A stretch of DNA of 9,028 nucleotides from Ignavibacteriales bacterium UBA6490. Lineage in GTDB: Bacteria > Bacteroidota > Ignavibacteria > Ignavibacteriales > Ignavibacteriaceae. The stretch covers positions 41,683-50,710 of the forward strand of contig DJMM01000035.1 in NCBI GenBank assembly GCA_002435365.1, given 5' to 3'. Positions within the stretch are counted from its first letter, which is position 1, and the number at the start of each line of letters is the position of its first letter. Both the position numbers and the translations under genes were made by a program. Under the pieces are notes generated by a model. It did no database searches. It worked only from the letters and a program-made list of their open reading frames with translations, and was not told where the DNA came from. Positions 1 to 7,229 of the stretch are shown here, one piece after another.

Positions 1-156
1 TGACTCTTTTTAAAAATAATTAATAGTAATAATTTCCATCTAATTCCTAAAGCACCCTTCTCCCTTTTCCCTGAAATGAAAAATTCCTTTCCTAACCTCC
101 TGATTTTTATGTTTAGAGTTACTAATAACCACATCTATCATATTATACAACCGTTC

Positions 157-172
157 ATAAATGTGCATTTAT
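157..172. promoter_or_regulatory. Short palindrome in the leader of the methyltransferase gene
   Basis: The arms ATAAATG (157-163) and CATTTAT (166-172) are perfect inverted copies separated by two bases, about 62 bases before the methyltransferase ATG. A symmetric 16-base site of this kind could be an operator for a dimeric regulator. In such AT-rich sequence it could also arise by chance, and I see no clear promoter boxes to place it against. The rest of 1-234 is AT-rich and shows no gene. Confidence 0.2.
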
Positions 173-234
173 AAAGTATTTGATTCTTTAATAATTTCGA
201 TATGTATTAATAATATTTTCTGCAGGAAATAATT

Positions 235-1077
235 ATGACAGCCTATCTGGATGAGACTTTCGATTTCTCCGACCGGGACTTTGTTTCTGTAGTGGACGAA
301 TTTCCGCTCTGGTCATCTTATTTCGGAGCGGTGATGCTCGATATGATCGATTATAAAAATAACGTCACGGTGCTTGATTTGGCATGCGGTACCGGGTTTC
401 CACTAATTGAACTTGCGCAGCGTTTTGGTTCATCTTCACGCATTTATGGTATCGATACATGGGATACTGCTGCTGAGCGGGTGAGACTCAAAATAAAAAC
501 AATGAAGCTGAAAAATGTCGAGATTTTTGTTAAGCCTGCAGAACATCTTCCGTTCGGGGATAATACCTTTGACCTGATAGTTTCCAACAACGGGATAAAT
601 AATGTACAGGATCCTGATAAAGTTCTTGCAGAATGCGTCAGGACAATGAAACCGGGGGCTTATTGTATTTTAAGCGTGAACCTGCCCGGAACAATGATAG
701 AATTTTATAATATTTTTAAAAATGTTCTTGCGAAAAACGGTCTGGATGACTGTCTTGAAAAAGTAGATGCCCATATAAAAGCAAAGCGGAAAAGTGTCGA
801 GGAAAATACCGGGATGATAATGCAGCAGCCTTTCTGCCTGGAGCAGGTTGTTGAGAAAAATTTTTATATGAGATATGCAAGCGGCAGTGCCTTTCTTAAT
901 CATTATGTAATAAAATTTGCTTTTCTTGAAAGCTGGAAGAAAATCGTTCCTGAAAAGTTATTAAATAAAGTTTTTGCTGAAACAGAAGCCGAGCTCAATA
1001 AGCTGGCGGTTAAAAACGGGCAGCTGGACCTCAGCATTCCTTTTGCAGTATTTAAGTTCAGAAAAATATTGGAATAA
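235..1077 (+). CDS. Class I SAM-dependent methyltransferase, substrate unknown
   Basis: A 280-residue cytoplasmic protein with a Methyltransf_11/25-type Rossmann core. Motif I is VLDLACGTG at residues 46-54, which binds S-adenosylmethionine. The acidic residue ending strand 2 is D74 in YGIDTW. The strand-4 segment is FDLIVSNNGINNV (112-124), and a post-motif helix and strand with KPG (139-141) follow. Residues 150-280 form a helical C-terminal part with FLNHYVIKFAFLESWKKIVPE (split here as about 220-240), probably a substrate lid; it resembles uncharacterised Bacteroidetes-type methyltransferases I recall. The ATG has an AGGA (224-227) seven bases upstream, so this start is well placed. The gene appears complete, with no frameshift. 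No pathway genes lie beside it, so the methyl acceptor (small molecule, lipid or quinone-like) cannot be inferred. No terminator hairpin is evident after the stop. Confidence 0.9.
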   Translation: MTAYLDETFDFSDRDFVSVVDEFPLWSSYFGAVMLDMIDYKNNVTVLDLACGTGFPLIELAQRFGSSSRIYGIDTWDTAAERVRLKIKTMKLKNVEIFVKPAEHLPFGDNTFDLIVSNNGINNVQDPDKVLAECVRTMKPGAYCILSVNLPGTMIEFYNIFKNVLAKNGLDDCLEKVDAHIKAKRKSVEENTGMIMQQPFCLEQVVEKNFYMRYASGSAFLNHYVIKFAFLESWKKIVPEKLLNKVFAETEAELNKLAVKNGQLDLSIPFAVFKFRKILE

Positions 1078-1498
1078 AATCCGGCGGGGAAGAGCTGATA
1101 AGTCCAACTGCAAAACAGAGGGGTTTAAGTTCAATGTTAAAAAGTTGTTCTGCCATATCATTCTGAGTCCGACTGTTATGGACGAAGATATCTACAATAG
1201 AAAGTTCGGAAGCGAGATTTTTAGCATCACTGATTTAATACTCCTGCCACATTACTTTCAGCAATTAGATCAAGAAATTCCCTCCTATGATGGCTTTACT
1301 GAATTTTTACTTACACTCGTGTTCTACCCGGCCTAAAGCCTGCGCTTACCATGCTCTTACCCCCGGCACAGGCAGCCGGATTTGGCTGGCAGATACGGAG
1401 TTTAGCCGAAGGTATGCCGGAGTTATACCGGTTGAAAACCCCAATCCGACATTGATAGCAATCCTGGAGGAAATGGGTATCATTCCGGCACTTTTTAT

Positions 1499-1519
1499 GG
1501 CGGAAATTCATATTCCGCC
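1499..1519. repeat. Small inverted repeat in the intergenic stretch
   Basis: GGCGGAA (1499-1505) and TTCCGCC (1513-1519) are perfect inverted copies around a seven-base loop. The G+C-rich stem could fold in RNA. There is no T-run on either side, so it does not look like an intrinsic terminator. Its role is unknown. Confidence 0.3.
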
Positions 1520-1674
1520 CGTCGGTTCACCTGGTTACTGTTACCGAATTATTAACGCAGTCTACCAATGCTGTGATCCGGAATGAAAAGTGAAGTAAAT
1601 TCATTAACTATGATCCATGACCCACTCCCTCTTGCTTATCTTGCCGGAAATTCTTAGACTTCATAAAACAATCC

Positions 1675-1680
1675 GGAGGA
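1675..1680 (+). promoter_or_regulatory. Shine-Dalgarno site that fixes the start of the DUF4412-like gene
   Basis: GGAGGA lies eight bases before the ATG at 1689, the strongest ribosome-binding site in the window. The same frame is open back to an ATG at 1617. That longer form would put 24 unrelated residues in front of a textbook signal peptide and has no such site, so 1689 is preferred. Confidence 0.8.
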
Positions 1681-1688
1681 ATATTCTT

Positions 1689-2339
1689 ATGAAAAGATTC
1701 AAAGTTTCTTTTATTATTGCTGCAGTTTTTTTATTCTCATCGGCTCTGCTATCACAGCAGTTGTTTGAAGGAAAAGTGGTTTATAAAATGGCTGGTGATG
1801 AAGGTGAAGCTGAGATGACCTATTTCGTGAAAGAAGGAAAAATGAGAATTGAAGTTGCCGGTGAGGGCGGCGGATCCATGATCTTCGACAGCAAAAATAA
1901 AACCATGCTGGTTATGATGCCCGATGAGAAAATGTATATGGAAATGCCCATGAAGATGGGTGAAATGATGGATGAAGAATCGGATGACGCTGTAGGCGAT
2001 TTCAAGAAAACAGGACAAAAAAAGGAAATCCTTGGTTACGCTTGTGAAAAATGGATCTACAAAGACGATGAAAGCGAAGTTGAATCATGGGTTACAAAAG
2101 AACTTGGAACATTTGTTTTCTTCAGCGATCCGATGGAAAAAGGAAAAAATAGTTCGATCTGGCAGTCACAGCTTGAATCAGAAGGATTTTTCCCGATGGA
2201 GCTTATCGTAAAAGATAATTCGGGAGATGTTGAAAGCACTATGGTTGTAACATCCGTTGAGAAAAAATCACTTGATGATGACATGTTTATGCCGCCTGAT
2301 GATTACCAGAAGCTTGAAATGCCCGGAATGTTTAAATAA
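1689..2339 (+). CDS. Exported DUF4412-family-like protein, methionine-rich
   Basis: A 216-residue protein beginning with a signal peptide: MKRFK, a hydrophobic core through about residue 21, and likely cleavage near LLSQQ (about 21-24). The mature part starts with FEGKVVYKM (26-34). It continues with MTYFVKEGKMRIE (43-55), MIFDSKNKTMLVMMPDEKMY (64-83) and GYACEKWIYK (116-125). This order of strands is what I recognise as the DUF4412 fold, a periplasmic or outer-membrane-associated family of unknown function in Bacteroidetes-like bacteria. Residues 73-94 hold ten methionines, followed by an acidic run, DEESDD. No lipobox cysteine follows the signal peptide; the only cysteine is C119. The start is set by a strong ribosome-binding site. 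A stable hairpin follows nine bases into the 3' region. The family assignment is from memory of its pattern. The function is unknown. Confidence 0.85.
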   Translation: MKRFKVSFIIAAVFLFSSALLSQQLFEGKVVYKMAGDEGEAEMTYFVKEGKMRIEVAGEGGGSMIFDSKNKTMLVMMPDEKMYMEMPMKMGEMMDEESDDAVGDFKKTGQKKEILGYACEKWIYKDDESEVESWVTKELGTFVFFSDPMEKGKNSSIWQSQLESEGFFPMELIVKDNSGDVESTMVVTSVEKKSLDDDMFMPPDDYQKLEMPGMFK

Positions 2340-2347
2340 AAAATAAA

Positions 2348-2381
2348 GGGAGATGAAATCCTGTAAAGGATGTCATCTCCC
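2348..2381 (+). terminator. Stable 3' hairpin with GTAA tetraloop
   Basis: The arms GGGAGATGA (2348-2356) and TCATCTCCC (2373-2381) pair perfectly. After one A/G mismatch, ATCCT (2358-2362) pairs with AGGAT (2367-2371) and closes a GTAA loop of the GNRA class. The position, eight bases after the DUF4412-like stop codon, suggests a transcript end or a 3' stabilising structure. On the plus strand no T-run follows. Instead, the A-rich bases before it (about 2335-2347) would read as a T-rich tail on the minus strand. It is therefore either an atypical plus-strand terminator or one that works better in the other direction. Confidence 0.5.
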
Positions 2382-2391
2382 GATTAAAAAT

Positions 2392-2592
2392 ATGGATATC
2401 CGGAAAACCGAAAGAACTATCTTCACTTCATTATGGGGAATTGCCTCCTCCATCTTTTTTCTTGTCCTTTTCGTCCTGTCTGATATTTATTTCATTTTCT
2501 TTCTGTCAACCCTGTTGCTTTTTATATCGTTGTTCTTTCTCATTCCTGCTGTAGTGCAGTTAATATCCTACATCCGAAGCAGAGATGGCTAA
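2392..2592 (+). CDS. Possible small membrane protein with two helices
   Basis: A 66-residue frame (start MDIRKTERTI) with a charged N-terminus. It has a hydrophobic stretch at about residues 11-30, a short SD turn, a second hydrophobic stretch at about 33-59, and a basic tail, IRSRDG. This layout gives a two-helix inner-membrane hairpin. The frame is open upstream to an ATG at 2353, which would add 13 residues with a CKGC pair. That ATG lies inside the hairpin stem with GGGAG directly abutting it, so the later ATG is preferred. Neither start has a well-spaced ribosome-binding site, which is the main doubt. The T- and C-rich DNA could mimic hydrophobic coding sequence by chance. I recognise no family. 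It lies 109 bases before the next gene. Confidence 0.42.
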   Translation: MDIRKTERTIFTSLWGIASSIFFLVLFVLSDIYFIFFLSTLLLFISLFFLIPAVVQLISYIRSRDG

Positions 2593-2633
2593 AACCGTCA
2601 GCAGGATTAGTTCTTTAATATACTCCGCTTTTC

Positions 2634-2662
2634 TTGAAACAGAGATCAAAATTCAATAAATT
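2634..2662 (+). promoter_or_regulatory. Candidate sigma-70-like promoter for the T9SS-cargo gene
   Basis: TTGAAA (2634-2639) matches five of six bases of a -35 box. It lies 17 bases before TAAATT (2657-2662), four of six bases of a -10 box. Transcription would begin near 2669, giving a leader of about 33 bases before the ATG at 2702. The boxes are imperfect, and FCB bacteria often use a different promoter consensus, so this is only a candidate. Confidence 0.25.
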
Positions 2663-2665
2663 TTG
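2647..2665. promoter_or_regulatory. Inverted repeat over the candidate -10 region
   Basis: CAAAATT (2647-2653) and AATTTTG (2659-2665) are perfect inverted arms around a five-base centre. The repeat covers the proposed -10 box of the downstream gene, where a bound dimer would block transcription. Both arms are AT-rich, so chance is a real alternative. Confidence 0.25.
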
Positions 2666-2701
2666 CTAGTTATATAAATAATAAAATTTGATGAGGCCAT
2701 A

Positions 2702-4126
2702 ATGAAAAGATTTTTACTTCCATTATTTTTTACGTTTATGATGATCCCTTCGGGAATATTCGGTCAGGATTACGAATGGAAATATGTTCAGGAAATAAGC
2801 TTCCCTGCTGCAGATACCGGGAAAGTACAGCCCTACTTATGTACAGTAGATGATAACGGCAGACTTTATGTAATTTCTTCCCGCGCTACCAGTTCCATCT
2901 CACATAATTCGATCTTCTATGTTGATGCTGAAGACTCTGTTTTCACAAAGATGATTGACTTTCATGAAAATGGTGATTCGGACTCTTTGACCGGTAACAT
3001 AGGTGTGTTAAGAGGTCTGGGTTCTCTTGGAAATGATGTTTATATAACAGCCAGTCAGCCTTATCCGCGTACAGCACCGAATACGGTTGCTACAACTTAT
3101 ATTTATCCGGCAGGCGATACACTCCTTGTTGAAAAATTCGGATTCAATATACTTGGTGCAGGATATGGTACATATATACATGGTGCTGCTTTAACTAAAG
3201 ATACAGTTCTGTTTTCATCTACTACTGCAAAAGCAGCAGGACCAGGTCCCGGACCAAGATTTTACAACTTTTCATATAATTACACAGCCACTGCTAGAGG
3301 ATCCTGGATATCTGCAGACTATCAAACAGAGCCGGGCGGATTACACACCGGCGGTGCCGATGTAATAAGAGATGTGGCTGTTATTCCCGGCGGGGACTAT
3401 AATAATCCGGAAACCCCTTTTTACACATCAAGAAACAATAATGCTCTGCTATCATCAGGTGGACTTGCAGTATGGAACGGCGGTACACAGTTTACTGATC
3501 CGGCTGGATACATAGGAGTAAGAATAACTGATGCAATCGGCATTCTTAATGTCGGCACCTCTATTCCTTACGGCATAACCGTCAGTAAAGATTCGCTTCT
3601 CTGGGTAGCCGGTACTGATACTACCAAAAGATGGGTTAAGGCCTTCAATGTTACACTCGGCTTTGCTACCGAAATGTGGGAACTTCCGGGACAGTTCAGT
3701 GAATCAAATCCTGATCCTGAAGGCGCACCAATGCTGCTTCCTTCGGATGTCGCCCTCTCGAAAGACGGTATGACCGCTTATGTTATCGATGCGCAGAGAG
3801 AGTTTGCTTACAGGTTTGCAAAAACTCTTATAAATGATGTAAATGATGAAAATGTTCTGCGGATGGATTTTAAGCTCGGACAGAACTATCCTAATCCGTT
3901 CAATCCATCAACCGTAATAAGCTATTCGGTGCCGTCTGCCGGTATGGTCAGCCTTGTTGCTGTAAATGCACTAGGCCAGCAGGTGAAAACAATATATTCA
4001 GGATTCCGGAATGCAGGAAATTATTCAGTGAAGTTTGACGGGACAGGCTTGCCCAGCGGTATTTATTTTTATACCCTCACTTCGGGAAGCGGAAGCATAA
4101 CCAAAAAAATGCTTCTGGTTAAATAA
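2702..4126 (+). CDS. Secreted protein with C-terminal type IX secretion sorting domain
   Basis: A 474-residue exported protein. Residues 1-21 are a signal peptide ending IFGQ. Residues 22-375 are rich in short beta-strand segments with recurring turn motifs: DDNGRLYVI (50-58), SKDSLLWVAG (295-304) and SKDGMTAYVID (353-363). This suggests a beta-propeller-like fold, but I do not recognise the family. Residues about 388-474 are a type A T9SS sorting domain. It opens with LGQNYPNPFNPST (392-404), continues NALGQQVKTIY (422-432) and GLPSGIYFYTL (449-459), and ends with basic KKMLLVK. The domain would direct transport across the outer membrane and then surface attachment or release. GAGG (2693-2696) lies five bases before the ATG. 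A hairpin follows the stop, and the next gene is an outer-membrane receptor, consistent with a surface role. The ligand or activity is unknown. Confidence 0.88.
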   Translation: MKRFLLPLFFTFMMIPSGIFGQDYEWKYVQEISFPAADTGKVQPYLCTVDDNGRLYVISSRATSSISHNSIFYVDAEDSVFTKMIDFHENGDSDSLTGNIGVLRGLGSLGNDVYITASQPYPRTAPNTVATTYIYPAGDTLLVEKFGFNILGAGYGTYIHGAALTKDTVLFSSTTAKAAGPGPGPRFYNFSYNYTATARGSWISADYQTEPGGLHTGGADVIRDVAVIPGGDYNNPETPFYTSRNNNALLSSGGLAVWNGGTQFTDPAGYIGVRITDAIGILNVGTSIPYGITVSKDSLLWVAGTDTTKRWVKAFNVTLGFATEMWELPGQFSESNPDPEGAPMLLPSDVALSKDGMTAYVIDAQREFAYRFAKTLINDVNDENVLRMDFKLGQNYPNPFNPSTVISYSVPSAGMVSLVAVNALGQQVKTIYSGFRNAGNYSVKFDGTGLPSGIYFYTLTSGSGSITKKMLLVK

Positions 4127-4137
4127 ATGATTTTTGT

Positions 4138-4171
4138 AAGATGGAGGACCTGGTTAACGATCCTCCATCTT
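4138..4171 (+). terminator. 11-bp hairpin after the T9SS-cargo gene
   Basis: AAGATGGAGGA (4138-4148) and TCCTCCATCTT (4161-4171) are perfect inverted arms around a 12-base loop, starting 12 bases after the stop codon. Only a short run of T follows (4170-4172), so termination may be partial. The hairpin also stands just 32 bases before the receptor ATG and could regulate read-through into that gene. A T-run before it on the plus strand (4131-4135) reads as A on the other strand. Confidence 0.6.
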
Positions 4172-4203
4172 TGTATACACCCAGGATATGATTTTTATTG
4201 TGT

Positions 4204-7200
4204 ATGAATAAAATTCCTTTTTTTAAGGGTATATTCTTTCTTTTGGTGTTTTTACCGGCGGCTTTGCATTTTCCCCAGTCGCAGTACGGTAAGCTTGTTG
4301 GTAAAATTACCGATGCACAGACCGGCGAGCCGTTAATCGGTGCAAATGTTGTTATTGCCGGAACCAATTTAGGTGCTGCTGCCGATCTTTCGGGTAACTA
4401 TGTTATTCCGCGTATTCAGCCTGCCGTATATTCTGTAACTGCAAGTATAATTGGTTATGCAAAAACCGTTGCACTTGATGTTGAAATTATAATTGACAGG
4501 ACAACCGAACTTAATTTTAAATTAAAGAATGAATCCGTTCAGCTTGAGCAGGTTATTATTACTGCTGACAAGCCTAAAATTGTAAAGGATCAGACCAGCA
4601 CAACTTCAACACTTAATTTTGAACAGATTAAAGCAGCTCCTATCGAGGGGATCAGGGGTGCTCTTGATCTTTCCAGCGAGTTTGAAAAAAACGAAAAAGG
4701 GAATTACAGTATCCGCGGTTCCGGAGCATATGAAGTTAATTTTCAGATAAATGGTGTGGAGCAGATACAGACTTCCACTACCGGTCCCGCTTCTGCAGGT
4801 ACAGACAAAGCCAATAATTCCTGGAAGTATGACGTAAATCCCCTGGGCGTTTCTCAGGTGCAACTGATAACCGGCGGCTTTTCTGCAGAATACGGCAATG
4901 CCCAGGCAGGTGTTGTAAAAGTTGTACTTAAGGAAGGCACTCCCAAAATTTCCGGTGAAGCAAGAGTGGAATACAGGCCTCCCGGTCAGTATCATTTCGG
5001 CGAGTATTTATACAGCCGTAATAATTATGAGTGGAGGAAATGGGGAAATATTGAAGCATGGCTGGGAGATTACAGAAGCAGCGTGATAAATGACCTCAGG
5101 TTAAACCAGGCGGACAGGTATAAATATCTTTATGATATGCTTCCTAATGATTCTGTTGCCGCGCTTATTACCTCAATTGAGGAGAGGGAAATAACCTGGG
5201 CATATGATACCTGGGTAAAGAATCATACTCCTTCGGACGATAATCCGCTGGGGGTTTATGATTACAGGCAGTATGCATATACAAGGTATATGATTGGATT
5301 CGGCGGTCCATTGGGCAGGGACGCAAACCTGCTTAAGTTTTATTTCTCGGGCGAGTACAGAAAAAATCCGACCAGGCTGCCGACACCGGAAAAAAATCAG
5401 ATCTACCAGAATTATATATTTAATCTTACATACCAGCCGATAAGAGATCATAAATTTAAGTTTATGGGATCATTTCAGAAATACAGGGGCGGCATCTGGT
5501 CAGGTTCCGACGATATAAGATGGTCGGGTATTCCGTTCGTTCCTGCCGGACTTTCGCAGAAATATCTGGTCTCCGTTGATCCGGTAAGAACAGAGCAGAC
5601 TGTTTCTCAGAGTCTGAACTGGGTTTATACAATGAGCAGCAGCTCATTCATTGAAGCAACCGTATCCCATCAGAATGAGTTTATAAAACTTCCGTATGAA
5701 TTTCTGATAAGCAATACGCAGGAGGTAGATAAGCTTGATAGTCTTTACGATCCCCGCGGTTCACTGCTCCGTTCGGGTGCCTGGTGGGAAACCGGTTTTT
5801 ACAGGGAGCCTTTTAACTTCAGTACAAACTATTACCAGGATTCCCGTACTGATCATTACAGCGCCAGCTTTGATTTTACTAATATTGTAAAGACAAACAA
5901 TTTCAAAGCAGGACTGAAATTTTATTACTGGGATCTTTTCAACAACGCGGTAAATTCAAGCTTCCAGGCAAACAGCTATGTTGCCCGTTCCGGTTACGCA
6001 GAATATTACAGGGCATATCCGATTAATGCGGCGTTCTATATCCAGGATAAAATGGAATTTGAAGGAATGATAGCAAATATAGGGTTAAGGGGCGAAGCCT
6101 TCGATTTTCAATCGAATGTACCGCTTGATAAATTCAATCCCTTCTACCAGGGTAAAGATGGTCCAGGAAAAATTGAAGAACCATACGGCAATCCGTCAAC
6201 ATCCCCAAGCACTACCCAGTATATTTTTCTTCCCAGGGTAGGAATCTCTTTCCCGATTGGTGAAAACACAGCTTTCAGGATGCAGTACGGGCATTTTGCA
6301 TCAATGCCTGTATTCTCACAGGCGCTCGCTCAAAGAACTGACAAAGGGTGGATCCTAAGGGGCAACGCCAATCTTGATTACAAAAAGTCGATAAACTATG
6401 AATTCGGAATACAGCAGTTGATAGATGATAACAACAGGCTGGACGCGGCAATTTTTTATAACGACAGGGTTACGCAGATCGGGCTTCAGCGGATAGCTGC
6501 GTTTACAGGGAGCCAGGGTGCTTCAGGGGGAATTAAAGGATATGCAGATGGAATTCCGCTCTACCCATATACCACATATGATAATAATGCTTTCGGATCG
6601 ACAATAGGTATTACGCTTATCCTGGAGAAAGTAAATATCGGTGAGTGGCATTACAGGCTTAGTTATACATTGTCGCAGACAACAGAAGGGAATTACGGAT
6701 CGCCTTATATCTACCCTGATAATTCAAGGAATCAGTCACGCAGCTACACAACCGAATATCTTGGATACAACGACAGGACGCATAATTTCAGGGCTTATGT
6801 TCAGTATGCATTGCGTGATGATGAGGGAATGTCGGTATTCAATATAAAGCCCTTTGAAAATACAATTATAAGTTTTACATACACAGCACAATCCGGTCTG
6901 CCTTTTACATATTTCACAGACTATGATCTCAAGGATCTTGTAAACAACAGGCGGTACCCGCTGGAATCTGAATTCAATCTTAATGCAACGAAGGAAATAA
7001 GTCTTTCCGGGTACAAGGTTATTCTGGGGGTAAGGGTATCGAATTTATTCAACAATAAACTTATAACCCCGCTGTCGGGTGATGATTTAACAAACTGGCT
7101 GGAAAGGGGAATTACTATGGATAATCCTGCCGAAGATGCGTTAAGAAGAAGCTACGTTACGGCGGCATTCAAGACCTACAGGAATATTCCAAGGCAGATA

Positions 7201-7227
7201 TTTTTTACCCTGGGTGTCGGATTTTAA
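4204..7227 (+). CDS. TonB-dependent outer-membrane receptor with carboxypeptidase-regulatory-like domain
   Basis: A 1007-residue receptor expected to import a ligand across the outer membrane using energy from TonB/ExbBD. Residues 1-26 are a signal peptide. Residues about 29-108 are a CarboxypepD_reg-like domain (GKITDAQTGEPLIGANVVI at 33-51, then SGNY at 63-66). LEQVIITADKP (114-124) resembles a TonB-box segment. The plug spans about 126-243, with YSIRGSGAYEVNFQINGVE (168-186) and GGFSAEYGNAQAGVVKVV (224-241). The rest is the beta-barrel, ending in a terminal phenylalanine (FFTLGVGF), the usual outer-membrane assembly signal. The length is normal for the family and no break is seen. The ATG at 4204 lacks a well-spaced ribosome-binding site. 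A TTG at 4198, 11 bases from AGGA (4183-4186), would add two residues and is an alternative. No SusD-like gene follows. The next gene begins two bases after the stop. The ligand is unknown. Confidence 0.93.
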   Translation: MNKIPFFKGIFFLLVFLPAALHFPQSQYGKLVGKITDAQTGEPLIGANVVIAGTNLGAAADLSGNYVIPRIQPAVYSVTASIIGYAKTVALDVEIIIDRTTELNFKLKNESVQLEQVIITADKPKIVKDQTSTTSTLNFEQIKAAPIEGIRGALDLSSEFEKNEKGNYSIRGSGAYEVNFQINGVEQIQTSTTGPASAGTDKANNSWKYDVNPLGVSQVQLITGGFSAEYGNAQAGVVKVVLKEGTPKISGEARVEYRPPGQYHFGEYLYSRNNYEWRKWGNIEAWLGDYRSSVINDLRLNQADRYKYLYDMLPNDSVAALITSIEEREITWAYDTWVKNHTPSDDNPLGVYDYRQYAYTRYMIGFGGPLGRDANLLKFYFSGEYRKNPTRLPTPEKNQIYQNYIFNLTYQPIRDHKFKFMGSFQKYRGGIWSGSDDIRWSGIPFVPAGLSQKYLVSVDPVRTEQTVSQSLNWVYTMSSSSFIEATVSHQNEFIKLPYEFLISNTQEVDKLDSLYDPRGSLLRSGAWWETGFYREPFNFSTNYYQDSRTDHYSASFDFTNIVKTNNFKAGLKFYYWDLFNNAVNSSFQANSYVARSGYAEYYRAYPINAAFYIQDKMEFEGMIANIGLRGEAFDFQSNVPLDKFNPFYQGKDGPGKIEEPYGNPSTSPSTTQYIFLPRVGISFPIGENTAFRMQYGHFASMPVFSQALAQRTDKGWILRGNANLDYKKSINYEFGIQQLIDDNNRLDAAIFYNDRVTQIGLQRIAAFTGSQGASGGIKGYADGIPLYPYTTYDNNAFGSTIGITLILEKVNIGEWHYRLSYTLSQTTEGNYGSPYIYPDNSRNQSRSYTTEYLGYNDRTHNFRAYVQYALRDDEGMSVFNIKPFENTIISFTYTAQSGLPFTYFTDYDLKDLVNNRRYPLESEFNLNATKEISLSGYKVILGVRVSNLFNNKLITPLSGDDLTNWLERGITMDNPAEDALRRSYVTAAFKTYRNIPRQIFFTLGVGF

Positions 7228-7229
7228 TT

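Larger units (their letters stand above)
1078..1688. other. Long intergenic stretch without a convincing gene
   Basis: This 611-base stretch separates the methyltransferase from the DUF4412-like gene. Open frames exist on both strands (for example plus 1287-1586 and minus 1311-1511). None has a plausible Shine-Dalgarno site, a recognisable motif or the codon pattern of the flanking genes. The part from about 1320 to 1590 is richer in G and C than the surroundings and contains CCGG seven times, plus short inverted repeats at 1363-1379 and 1499-1519. It may be a decayed gene, an unrecognised RNA or plain spacer. The last part must hold the promoter and leader of the downstream gene, but I see only weak box matches. 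Confidence 0.55.

Noticed and set aside
974..1336. Plus-strand open frame overlapping the methyltransferase end
   Set aside because: About a third of it lies out of frame inside a clear gene, the rest has no motif, and no start signal is seen.
1363..1379. CCGGC and GCCGG inverted repeat as a terminator
   Set aside because: It has a five-base stem with a seven-base loop and no proper T-run, and it lies nearly 300 bases after the methyltransferase stop.
1287..1586. 99-codon plus-strand frame in the intergenic gap
   Set aside because: There is no ribosome-binding site, no recognisable motif, and codon use is unlike the neighbours. It is kept only as a possible remnant within the gap.
1632..1660. 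TTGCTT and TAGACT with 17-base spacing as a promoter for the DUF4412-like gene
   Set aside because: Only three of six and four of six bases match the consensus, too weak to list as a feature.
1617..1688. Longer start for the DUF4412-like protein
   Set aside because: It would add 24 residues before a normal signal peptide and has no ribosome-binding site, whereas the ATG at 1689 has GGAGGA at eight bases.
2683..2690. Bacteroidetes-type promoter box AAAATTTG before the T9SS-cargo gene
   Set aside because: It lacks the TA of the consensus and would start transcription within the ribosome-binding site of the gene.
4188..4211. Seven-codon frame just before the receptor, as a possible leader peptide
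   Set aside because: Its ATG directly abuts the AGGA, leaving no usable spacing. The peptide MIFIVYE shows nothing suggestive of attenuation.
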